Translations under genes and position numbers: made by a program
Shown: in pieces, positions 57,998-64,000 of the stretch
Layout of the letters: every line of letters begins with the position of its first letter
How positions within the stretch are numbered: the stretch's first letter is position 1
Virus record (IMG/VR): IMGVR_UViG_3300042509_002293
Coordinates: 1-64,000 of that record
DNA length: 64,000 nt
Source: a virus
Reading direction: 5' to 3' (one strand)
Notes under the pieces: model-generated
Told to the model about the DNA's origin: nothing
What the model saw: the letters and a program-made list of their open reading frames with translations, nothing else
The model's database searches: none

Positions 57998-58213
57998 ATG
58001 AAAACGGTTCGCCCAATCTCGTTCTTCCCGCCGTCGTCCGGCAAGGGCAAGTGGCATGCAGCCGCAGCGTGCAGCACCCTGTCGGCGTGCGGCTCGGGGG
58101 CGACGGTCAACTCGCTCGGGTTTCAGCGGATTCAGGTCGAGGGTGGAGTCGAGGCGAAGTGGGTTCATCCGATTTGTTGCCGTCGGTGTCTGAAGCAAGC
58201 CTGTGGGGAGTAA
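57998..58213 (+). CDS. Small Cys-rich early protein
   Basis: 71 residues from the ATG at 57998. MKTVRPISFFPPSSGKGKWH and a C-terminal VHPICCRRCLKQACGE with four Cys. CSTLSAC in the middle adds two more. Probably one zinc site. The function is unknown. Confidence 0.55.
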   Translation: MKTVRPISFFPPSSGKGKWHAAAACSTLSACGSGATVNSLGFQRIQVEGGVEAKWVHPICCRRCLKQACGE

Positions 58214-58217
58214 CGCG

Positions 58218-58733
58218 ATGCACTACAAATTCCTGCGAGTCACGAGCAACGAGGGCCGCTGCGAGAAGTGCGGCACCGTCTGCCCGAAGCGGCGTGTCGA
58301 GGTCCTGCCGGTCGACGCCGATGGCAATGCCTGCGGTGAAGTGCAACTCTGGGGCGTCAACTGCGCGGCCCAGGCCCGCTACGGCTCGAAGGCCCGCAAG
58401 TACCAGGAGCGGGTCGTGGTCGAGGCCGACACGGCCGAGCGGGAGCGGGCCTACCAGGAGCGGCAGAAGCTGGCTCGGGTCGCGGTCGTCGGCCAGAGCT
58501 ACGACTTCGGCGGGCCGGCCACGGTCGTCTTCTGCCGTGACGGGCTCGACAGCGAGGGCCTCGCCAACCGGCTCTACCGCCGGACCGGCCGCAGCCTCGT
58601 CGGCAGCTACTTCGCCCGTGGCCCCCGGGGAGAGGTCGTGCGGGTCGACGGCAGCGATGCCGCCGACGTGGCGTTCTTCGCGGAGCGGGGGTACGTTCAG
58701 GTCTCGAACCCGGTCGAGGAGGTGCTCCACTGA
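58218..58733 (+). CDS. Cys-containing early protein
   Basis: 171 residues from the ATG at 58218. CEKCGTVCPKRRVEVLPVDA forms a zinc knuckle; QLWGVNCAAQARYGSKARKY follows, then a charged helix (AERERAYQERQKLARVAVVG) and an alpha/beta C-terminus (VGSYFARGPRGEVVRVDGSD). The N-terminal region resembles the first part of small phage proteins that carry a 'CxKCGTxCPKR' box. The function is unknown. Confidence 0.55.
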   Translation: MHYKFLRVTSNEGRCEKCGTVCPKRRVEVLPVDADGNACGEVQLWGVNCAAQARYGSKARKYQERVVVEADTAERERAYQERQKLARVAVVGQSYDFGGPATVVFCRDGLDSEGLANRLYRRTGRSLVGSYFARGPRGEVVRVDGSDAADVAFFAERGYVQVSNPVEEVLH

Positions 58734-58924
58734 GCGACCTGCGCCACGGCGACAAAGTGAAGGTCCTGGTCGACGGCCAGTGGGTCGAGGCGACGCTCAC
58801 CCACCCGTCCCTACAGCTTCCCAGGGGCATGGGGGAGGCGTGGCACTTCACGCTCGATCCCGAGTGTCCGGCCGAGCCCGGCCGAGACTGGGCCCCGGCA
58901 AAAGACATCAAAAAGGCCGACTAA
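58730..58924 (+). CDS. Small early protein with a CTG start
   Basis: 64 residues: SDLRHGDKVKVLVDGQWVEA ... AWHFTLDPECPAEPGRDW. The frame is open from a CTG at 58730 that overlaps the previous stop, seven bases after a perfect AGGAGG (58717-58722). The first ATG or GTG in frame lies well inside the domain. The 'GDKVKVLVDGQWVEATL' start looks like an SH3-like fold. CTG initiation is inferred from the SD spacing and the homology-like start. Confidence 0.5.
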   Translation: MSDLRHGDKVKVLVDGQWVEATLTHPSLQLPRGMGEAWHFTLDPECPAEPGRDWAPAKDIKKAD

Positions 58925-58933
58925 AGCCCGGGG

Positions 58934-58962
58934 TTGCAATGCACCGATAACGGTGGTATACT
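58934..58962 (+). promoter_or_regulatory. Dyad promoter 4 of the early regulon
   Basis: TTGCAA (58934-58939), 17 bases, TATACT (58957-58962). The spacer contains CACCG-ATAA-CGGTG. Confidence 0.8.
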
Positions 58963-58985
58963 TGGGCCACCCCAGGAGAAAAGCC

Positions 58986-59945
58986 ATGACCGACCTCACC
59001 AAGCTTTCGCCGTCCGAAGTCGACACGATCTACCTGGAGCGGCTTGCGGCCCTCCAGCGGGCATGGAGGGAGGTCGAGTACGCCTCCCTCGCCGTCCTGC
59101 GTGAGTCTGGCCGAGGCATCACCGTCGAGGTCGCGAACCGCAAGGGCTACCCGGTCCACGAGACCGTCTACGTCCACCCGTCGTTCGGGCAGACGCTCCA
59201 GGCGTGGTATCGGACCTACAAACTCGACGACGTCCGCGTCCACGTCCTGACCGTCGAGCGGTGCCTCGCCGAGGGGCTCGCCCCCGCCGCCGCCGCAAAG
59301 CTGGCCCAGGCCGAGGCCGCCTGCCGCGACGCCCAGGCGGCCTGCCACGAGGTCGAGACGGAGTACGATCGCCGCCCCTGGAGCCGCTACTGGCTCGTCA
59401 CGTCAAGCGACGGGCACATCCACCGGTCGACGTGCTGCTCGACCTGCAACAAGGGCCTCAACCGCACCGGGTTCGCCCTGACGCCGTTTCTGAGCGGCAA
59501 GGCCGACTCCGATGCCGTGGCGGACCTGGGCCCGGCCCTGTGCTCGGTCTGCTTCCCTGAGGCCCCTGTCGAGTCGAAGGAGCAGGCCCGCATCCCGGCC
59601 CGGCTCGCCCTGGCCCTCGCCGAGGAGGGCGTCGAGGCCTTCCAGAAGGCCCGCCAGGAGGCCGCCGCCAAGCAGGCCGCCCGGTGCCCCGGCTCGGGTC
59701 AGCAGGGCCTCCCAGGCAGCCACAGGGCCTTCCACAAGTGCCCGGTCTGTGGCGAGTCTCAGCGGGCCACCCCGGGCGGCAAGTTCCGGCCCCACAAGCC
59801 GGCCCGGTTCAACGTCGAGAACGCCGACTACAAGGCCTGGAACGGCTCGGCCTGGGGCCCGAAGACGAAGGCCGCGATCTACGGGTCGCTCGAAGAGGCC
59901 GAGGCGGTGGCGGCCCAGGTCGGCGGCACGGCGAGGAGGAAGTGA
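58986..59945 (+). CDS. Zinc-binding early protein, phage-type
   Basis: 319 residues from the ATG at 58986. The centre WSRYWLVTSSDGHIHRSTCC, STCNKGLNRTGFALTPFLSG, LGPALCSVCFPEAP is a conserved zinc-binding block known from many actinophage-type proteins. The C-terminal half has a second Cys pair (FHKCPVCGESQ) near residue 260. A helical region (LAQAEAACRDAQAACHEVET) precedes the block. The function is unknown. Confidence 0.7.
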   Translation: MTDLTKLSPSEVDTIYLERLAALQRAWREVEYASLAVLRESGRGITVEVANRKGYPVHETVYVHPSFGQTLQAWYRTYKLDDVRVHVLTVERCLAEGLAPAAAAKLAQAEAACRDAQAACHEVETEYDRRPWSRYWLVTSSDGHIHRSTCCSTCNKGLNRTGFALTPFLSGKADSDAVADLGPALCSVCFPEAPVESKEQARIPARLALALAEEGVEAFQKARQEAAAKQAARCPGSGQQGLPGSHRAFHKCPVCGESQRATPGGKFRPHKPARFNVENADYKAWNGSAWGPKTKAAIYGSLEEAEAVAAQVGGTARRK

Positions 59946-59947
59946 GG

Positions 59948-60145
59948 ATGAACAAAATCACCTGGGATGACTGCCGCAAGGGCGACGAACTATCGGCCAG
60001 CCTGGACGGACGATTCACGATCCGCTTCCGCCTAGCTGCCGATGGCAAGCCTGTCCGGCTGAGGATGAATGGCGAGTACATGGGGTCGTTCAGCACGATC
60101 GCGGCGGCCAAGAGACACGCCTCAAGACTGGCGAAGGTGAAGTGA
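59948..60145 (+). CDS. Small early protein
   Basis: 65 residues, MNKITWDDCRKGDELSASLD ... GSFSTIAAAKRHASRLAKV. A small beta-strand start and a C-terminal helix. It overlaps the following gene by one base. No family is recognised. Confidence 0.5.
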   Translation: MNKITWDDCRKGDELSASLDGRFTIRFRLAADGKPVRLRMNGEYMGSFSTIAAAKRHASRLAKVK

Positions 60146-60390
60146 TGGAACTCGAAGAACCTCTCGATCCGAAGGAAGCCGCCGCCGCCATCCGAGGCAT
60201 CGTGACGAACTGGCGGACCTGCACCCAGGCCGCCGGGCTCGCCAGGAAGGCCGGGAGGGGCCAGGACGCCGTCGAGCCCCTGGCGACCGCCGTGGCCGCG
60301 ATCATCGAGGCGGCGGCGTGGCTGTCCCAGGGCGACGGCGAGGACCGGCTCACCCTGGCCCGAGCCGTGGCGGAGAGCCTTGTGTCATAG
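60145..60390 (+). CDS. Small helical early protein
   Basis: 81 residues from the ATG at 60145 (a GTG one codon earlier is possible). MELEEPLDPKEAAAAIRGIV, CTQAAGLARKAGRGQDAVEP, ATAVAAIIEAAAWLSQGDGE. It is all helical and Ala-rich. The function is unknown. Confidence 0.5.
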   Translation: MELEEPLDPKEAAAAIRGIVTNWRTCTQAAGLARKAGRGQDAVEPLATAVAAIIEAAAWLSQGDGEDRLTLARAVAESLVS

Positions 60391-60406
60391 GCCGAAAACG
60401 GCCCCC

Positions 60407-60435
60407 TTGCAATGCACCGACATCGGTGCTATACT
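60407..60435 (+). promoter_or_regulatory. Dyad promoter 5 of the early regulon
   Basis: TTGCAA (60407-60412), 17 bases, TATACT (60430-60435). The operator is a perfect inverted repeat, CACCGA-CA-TCGGTG. The stretch to the GTG is nearly identical to that after promoter 6. Confidence 0.85.
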
Positions 60436-60477
60436 TGGGGCAGACGGGACGAGACACCACTAACCAGGAGACGACCA

Positions 60478-61212
60478 GTGAACACCGCCACCAGCTACAC
60501 CGCCGCCCAGGGGTTCGCCGCTCTCGCCGCCATCAAGTCGGCCAAGGCCAAGTACGACGCCATCGCTTCGCGAGACGCGGTCGGCGGGTTCCGCCACTGC
60601 CCCGACGCGAAGGTCGCTGCCGAGTACCACTCGGCTGGCCAGAAGCTGTTCGAGGTCGCCGACTACTTCTTCGCGACACTCACCGGCTTCAAGACGCTGA
60701 ACGAGTGCCTCGACGCCCAGGGGCACGGCTACCGCCCGACGTTTCGCGAGGAAGGCGGCAAGGACGCCGAGGTCGTGTTTCTCGCCGAGGTCTACGACTA
60801 CCTCGCCGAGACTCGCGGATTGCCGCTTCGGGCCTACCGGCCCGAGCAGGCTGTCCCGGCCAAGCTGACCCTCGCCTCGATCAAGGCGAAGCTTCGAGAC
60901 CTTCGCGAGGAAGCGCACCGCGAGACTCGGTCGATCGACGCTAAGTATTTTCGATCGAGCGGCCACGAGGTTCGCCTCGGCGGCGGCCCGGACGGCTATT
61001 ACGAGTACGGCGGCGCCTGGGACGGGACGCTCAAGGACCTGAAGGACCACGCCGAGCGGTGCCGCAGCAAGGGAGGGGACACCGTCGACATCGGGGGGCA
61101 ATGGCTCTGCGGAAACGACCTCAACGACACGTTCGACCCCACCGACTGCGAGTGGTTCGTCAGCCTGACCGTCGACGAGATCCTGGGGATCGGCAGGAAG
61201 GCCGTGTCATAG
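60478..61212 (+). CDS. Early protein of unknown function
   Basis: 244 residues from the GTG at 60478, with AGGAG seven bases upstream. It begins VNTATSYTAAQGFAALAAIK and contains HSAGQKLFEVADYFFATLTG, LRDLREEAHRETRSIDAKYF and EVRLGGGPDGYYEYGGAWDG, with a C-terminal GGQWLCGNDLNDTFDPTDCE. Mixed alpha/beta, no recognised motif. Driven by promoter 5. Confidence 0.55.
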   Translation: MNTATSYTAAQGFAALAAIKSAKAKYDAIASRDAVGGFRHCPDAKVAAEYHSAGQKLFEVADYFFATLTGFKTLNECLDAQGHGYRPTFREEGGKDAEVVFLAEVYDYLAETRGLPLRAYRPEQAVPAKLTLASIKAKLRDLREEAHRETRSIDAKYFRSSGHEVRLGGGPDGYYEYGGAWDGTLKDLKDHAERCRSKGGDTVDIGGQWLCGNDLNDTFDPTDCEWFVSLTVDEILGIGRKAVS

Positions 61213-61216
61213 CCCC

Positions 61217-61245
61217 TTGCAATGCACCGAGACCGGTGCTATACT
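61217..61245 (+). promoter_or_regulatory. Dyad promoter 6 of the early regulon
   Basis: TTGCAA (61217-61222), 17 bases, TATACT (61240-61245). The spacer contains CACCG-AGAC-CGGTG. The 74 bases from TTGCAA to the start codon differ from those of promoter 5 almost only at the dyad centre. Confidence 0.85.
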
Positions 61246-61287
61246 TGGGGCAGACGGGACGAGACACCACTAACCAGGAGACGACCA

Positions 61288-61557
61288 GTGAACGCCACAA
61301 ACGCCTTCCGCGACCAAGTCAATCAGCGAATCACGCTCGTCGTCCGCATTGCCAAAGACGAAAGCGGCCGCCCGAGGGCGCACACGTTCAACGAAGCCCG
61401 ATATGCGATTCTTGAAGGCCAGGACAGAGTCAAGTTTAGCGCTCGCATCCCGATGTTCGGGCTGTCTGAATTCCGGGAGGTTTCCGCTCGCGTCCACCAC
61501 GTCGGATTCGACGGCACTGTCTACCTCAAGAATGTTCGCCTGCGAAAGTCCCGCTGA
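61288..61557 (+). CDS. Small early protein
   Basis: 89 residues from the GTG at 61288. VNATNAFRDQVNQRITLVVR, RPRAHTFNEARYAILEGQDR, FREVSARVHHVGFDGTVYL. Beta-rich, no recognised family. The start region is a copy of the promoter-5 leader, so the upstream sequence was duplicated onto an unrelated gene. Confidence 0.5.
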   Translation: MNATNAFRDQVNQRITLVVRIAKDESGRPRAHTFNEARYAILEGQDRVKFSARIPMFGLSEFREVSARVHHVGFDGTVYLKNVRLRKSR

Positions 61558-61588
61558 TTGTCCGGACACGCCAACCAGGAGCCCGCTC

Positions 61589-61891
61589 GTGACCACCTTC
61601 AAAACCACCATCCGCTGCGGAGACACGCTCCACGTCCTCGTGGCGGGCACGGCCCAGGAACTGGCCTCCCTGGCTTCCAGGACGGCCTCGAAGCTCCTGA
61701 GGGCCAACGGCGACGCCGTCCAGGCCCAGGACGGCTCGTCGACCTGGATCGTCGACGAGGAGGTCCACCCGGCGGTCTGGCACCAGGACGGCAACCGGGT
61801 CCGGGCGGTCCGGGTCCAGTACCACCGGGACACGGCCGGGAAGGTCTCGAAACAGGCCCTCCGGAACGTGTGGATTTCGGCCGTGTCATAG
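61589..61891 (+). CDS. Small early protein
   Basis: 100 residues from the GTG at 61589, with CAGGAG seven bases upstream. It begins VTTFKTTIRCGDTLHVLVAG and continues TAQELASLASRTASKLLRAN, WIVDEEVHPAVWHQDGNRVR. A copy of the recurrent GTCCGGACACG element lies just before it. No family is recognised. Confidence 0.5.
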   Translation: MTTFKTTIRCGDTLHVLVAGTAQELASLASRTASKLLRANGDAVQAQDGSSTWIVDEEVHPAVWHQDGNRVRAVRVQYHRDTAGKVSKQALRNVWISAVS

Positions 61892-61896
61892 CCCCC

Positions 61897-61925
61897 TTGC
61901 AATGCACCGAGGTCGGTGCTATACT
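61897..61925 (+). promoter_or_regulatory. Dyad promoter 7 of the early regulon
   Basis: TTGCAA (61897-61902), 17 bases, TATACT (61920-61925). The operator CACCGA-GG-TCGGTG is a perfect repeat. The leader to the GTG repeats that of promoters 5 and 6 with a few changes. Confidence 0.85.
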
Positions 61926-61967
61926 TGGGGCAGACGGGACGAGAAACCACCAACCGGGAGACGGCCA

Positions 61968-62660
61968 GTGAATATCCACTTCGACATCAACGCGACCAGC
62001 CAGACCGAGTGGTACGACATCCGGTGCGACAAACTGCCCGGCCAGGAACTTGGCTACATCTACCTCTGCCCCGGCTACGGCGGCAGCTACTGCTACACCA
62101 TCAAGACGCAGTCGGCATACAAGCGGCATCGCGGCGCCCTCCGCAGCCGCCTGTTCAAGACCCTCGACGAGGCAAAGCAGGCCGCGAAAGCCACCGTCGC
62201 CCGTCGGCTGAAGCAGGAGCGGGACGCGGAGCCCGTCAAGCACGGCTGCGGCCACTACTACAAGGGCGGCCCGAGGTGGTACTACGTCTACGTCGGGAGC
62301 AAGGGAGAGGCCCTCTGCTACCCGCAGCCGGCGGCCTCGAAGAAGGACGCCCTGGCGAAGCTCCAGACCCTGCCGCTCTGGGTCAAGCACCCGGTGGACG
62401 TCGTCGAAGGCGTAGTCCGCTGGAAGTCGAACGGCAGCGTGCCGCCGGCTGACTGCCGGGAGAAGCTCCGGGCCGAGGGGGTCCGATTCGACGAGGCCAA
62501 GTCTGCGGCCGCCGACAAGGCCGACTTGGAGGCTCTGCTCGCCGAGTGCCGCAGCCGCCCCCGGGACGACAGCCCCGAGGCCCAGTTCGAGCGACGGGCC
62601 GCGTTCGGGCCTGGGCAGACGATCGTCGACGTCCTCGGCGGTCATCGGTACGAGACCTGA
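61968..62660 (+). CDS. Early protein of unknown function
   Basis: 230 residues from the GTG at 61968. It contains EWYDIRCDKLPGQELGYIYL, CPGYGGSYCYTIKTQSAYKR, HYYKGGPRWYYVYVGSKGEA and a C-terminal charged helix (EKLRAEGVRFDEAKSAAADK). Rich in Tyr and Lys. No family is recognised. Driven by promoter 7. Confidence 0.55.
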   Translation: MNIHFDINATSQTEWYDIRCDKLPGQELGYIYLCPGYGGSYCYTIKTQSAYKRHRGALRSRLFKTLDEAKQAAKATVARRLKQERDAEPVKHGCGHYYKGGPRWYYVYVGSKGEALCYPQPAASKKDALAKLQTLPLWVKHPVDVVEGVVRWKSNGSVPPADCREKLRAEGVRFDEAKSAAADKADLEALLAECRSRPRDDSPEAQFERRAAFGPGQTIVDVLGGHRYET

Positions 62661-62669
62661 GGAGCCCCC

Positions 62670-62698
62670 TTGCAATGCACCGGCCTCGGTGATATACT
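62670..62698 (+). promoter_or_regulatory. Dyad promoter 8 of the early regulon
   Basis: TTGCAA (62670-62675), 17 bases, TATACT (62693-62698). The spacer contains CACCG-GCCT-CGGTG. The leader that follows is different from that of promoters 5-7. Confidence 0.8.
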
Positions 62699-62736
62699 GC
62701 CCCCAGTCGCCCACCACTCACGAAAGGACCTGACCC

Positions 62737-63600
62737 ATGAGCAACGCCCGCACCGACGTCCATGCCCCGGCCGCCGCTGGCTTCGACCCCGAGGCTTACG
62801 CCTGCTACGGCTGCTTCGACAACGGCGAGCCGTTCTCGGCCCGCGAGCGGCATGAGGCCGTGAAGTCCCTCCGGGATCGCGGATTCAAGTGCGGCCACGG
62901 CTCCAGCGGTCAGTGCGGCCACTGCGGTGCCCATATCCGCTACACCGCCCTGCTCGCCCGCGAGGACGTGAAGGAGTTCATCTTCGTCGGCGAGGACTGC
63001 CTGGGGAACCGGTTCTCCGGCATCACCGCCGGGCAGTTCCAGGAGCTTCGCCGGCGGGCCGCGCTCAATCGGGAGCGGGCCGGCAAGGAAGAGCGGATCG
63101 AGCGGCTCCAGGCCGAGCACGCCTGCCTCAAGCGGCTCGTCGAGGACGGCAGCCACGGCAGCGAGTTCCTGTCCGACGTCCGATCCAAGTTCCTCGCGAA
63201 CGGTCGCCTGAGCGACGCCCAGGTCGCCGCCGTTGGCCGGGCGTTCGAGGGCATCGACCGTCGCGCCAAGTGGGACGCCGAGCGTCGCGAGCGGGCCGCC
63301 GCCCTGGTGGCCGCCGGGGTCCGGGCCCCGCAGGGGCGGGTCGAGGTGGTCGGCCAGATCGTCTCGGCCAAGTCTCAGCTTAACGCCGTCGGCGAGCCCT
63401 GCGTGAAGATCGTGATCCGCACCGACGCCGGCTGGTCGGCCTGGGTCACGCTCCCGTCGGCCCTCGACGACGGCAGCGACGTGAAGGGGCGACGGATCAA
63501 GCTGTCCGCGACCCTGACGCCGTCGGACAAGGACGCCACGTTCGCGTTCGGGAAGAGGCCGACGAAGGCGGCTTTTCTCGACGCGGCGGCCACTGCCTGA
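62737..63600 (+). CDS. Zinc-ribbon early protein, phage-type
   Basis: 287 residues from the ATG at 62737. GFKCGHGSSGQCGHCGAHIR is a zinc-binding segment near residue 50, followed by YTALLAREDVKEFIFVGEDC, LGNRFSGITAGQFQELRRRA. A long charged helix follows, then a beta-rich C-terminus (RVEVVGQIVSAKSQLNAVG, VKIVIRTDAGWSAWVTLPS). The arrangement is common in actinophage-type early proteins; the function is not known. Confidence 0.65.
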   Translation: MSNARTDVHAPAAAGFDPEAYACYGCFDNGEPFSARERHEAVKSLRDRGFKCGHGSSGQCGHCGAHIRYTALLAREDVKEFIFVGEDCLGNRFSGITAGQFQELRRRAALNRERAGKEERIERLQAEHACLKRLVEDGSHGSEFLSDVRSKFLANGRLSDAQVAAVGRAFEGIDRRAKWDAERRERAAALVAAGVRAPQGRVEVVGQIVSAKSQLNAVGEPCVKIVIRTDAGWSAWVTLPSALDDGSDVKGRRIKLSATLTPSDKDATFAFGKRPTKAAFLDAAATA

Positions 63601-63642
63601 TTGTCTGGATACGTCACCCATCAAGAACAGGAGACACGACTC

Positions 63643-64000
63643 ATGCTGATTCGCAATGACCAGGACAAGGCCCAGGCCAAGCTGCTCGACGCCATCAACT
63701 GGAAGGTGGTCGAGGCCCATCGGGCCGAGATCGCAGCCAAGGACAAACTCGCCGAGAAGGTCGCCCTGTGTGCCGCCAGCGGCGTCCAGGCGGCCGGCGA
63801 GGCGGTGAGACTCGCCCGCGTCGCGAAGAACTGGCAGTGGGTCCTCAAGTGTGCGGGCAAGGCCTGTGCGGACGGCAGCAACGACGTGTCCGGCGCCGTG
63901 GCCCAGTGCGTCGCCAGCATCCGCCGGTCGATCGAGTTGGCCGCCGAGACCGGGCCCTCGACGTGCCCGTTCCACAACGCCGTCGACTTTGCGGAGGCCC
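63643..64000 (+). CDS. Early protein, cut by window end
   Basis: At least 119 residues from the ATG at 63643, with CAGGAG ten bases upstream; the frame is still open at the window edge. It begins MLIRNDQDKAQAKLLDAINW and is helical with scattered Cys (CAASG, KCAGKACADG, QCVASI, TCPFHNA). The function is unknown. A copy of the recurrent GTCTGGATACG element (63603-63613) precedes it. Confidence 0.5.
   Translation, partial: MLIRNDQDKAQAKLLDAINWKVVEAHRAEIAAKDKLAEKVALCAASGVQAAGEAVRLARVAKNWQWVLKCAGKACADGSNDVSGAVAQCVASIRRSIELAAETGPSTCPFHNAVDFAEA

Overview
This window looks like about 64 kb of a GC-rich temperate siphophage genome (phage, prophage or metagenomic phage contig). The morphogenesis block runs in HK97/lambda order: P27-type small terminase, large terminase, portal, prohead protease, major capsid protein, connectors, tail tube, tail assembly chaperone pair with a -1 frameshift site, tape measure and very large tail proteins. 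A tyrosine integrase lies on the minus strand, followed by a block of early genes. Both ends are cut inside genes. Promoters are sigma70-like and many genes have AGGAGG-type ribosome sites, so the host is an ordinary GC-rich bacterium. I cannot name it; a planctomycete is only a guess from protein style.

Layout. 1-3.2 kb: tail fibre and adhesin genes, the first cut by the window edge. 3.2-3.4 kb: a degraded integrase end on the minus strand. 3.5-7.7 kb: a run of small accessory genes, several built from shared N-terminal and C-terminal pieces (DUF551-like ends). 7.7-11.5 kb: HNH nuclease, a six-repeat fibre, other virion genes and a second HNH nuclease. 11.5-12.0 kb: a non-coding region with a long inverted repeat, a cos/pac candidate. 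12.0-24.9 kb: terminase, a 2389-residue portal fused to a string of cargo domains, protease and a further cargo protein. 25-32 kb: capsid, a glycosyltransferase, connectors, five tail-tube paralogues and G/GT chaperones. 32.6-45.6 kb: tape measure and tail proteins, including one of about 2166 residues with RCC1-like repeats. 46.4-47.7 kb: integrase operon on the minus strand. 47.9-55.8 kb: regulators, an HDAC-fold deacetylase, MazG, an RNA ligase, an array of Y-RNA-like genes, Ro60 and small genes. 55.9-64 kb: an early regulon driven by eight near-identical promoters with a palindrome in the spacer.

Four points deserve most attention. (1) At 51.1-53.0 kb, RNA ligase, four tandem Y-RNA-like modules and Ro60 form one RNA-handling locus; the last module holds a circularly permuted tRNA-like domain. 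(2) The large terminase is interrupted exactly in its P-loop by 50 nt that begins with an 11-bp hairpin and ends with a Gly codon, the same geometry as the translational bypass of T4 gene 60. (3) The portal, the protease and the next protein carry ten copies of two short Cys motifs that separate acetyltransferase-like, ASCH-like and other polyvalent-type domains. (4) The early regulon places a CACCG-N4-CGGTG dyad between the -35 and -10 boxes of eight promoters.
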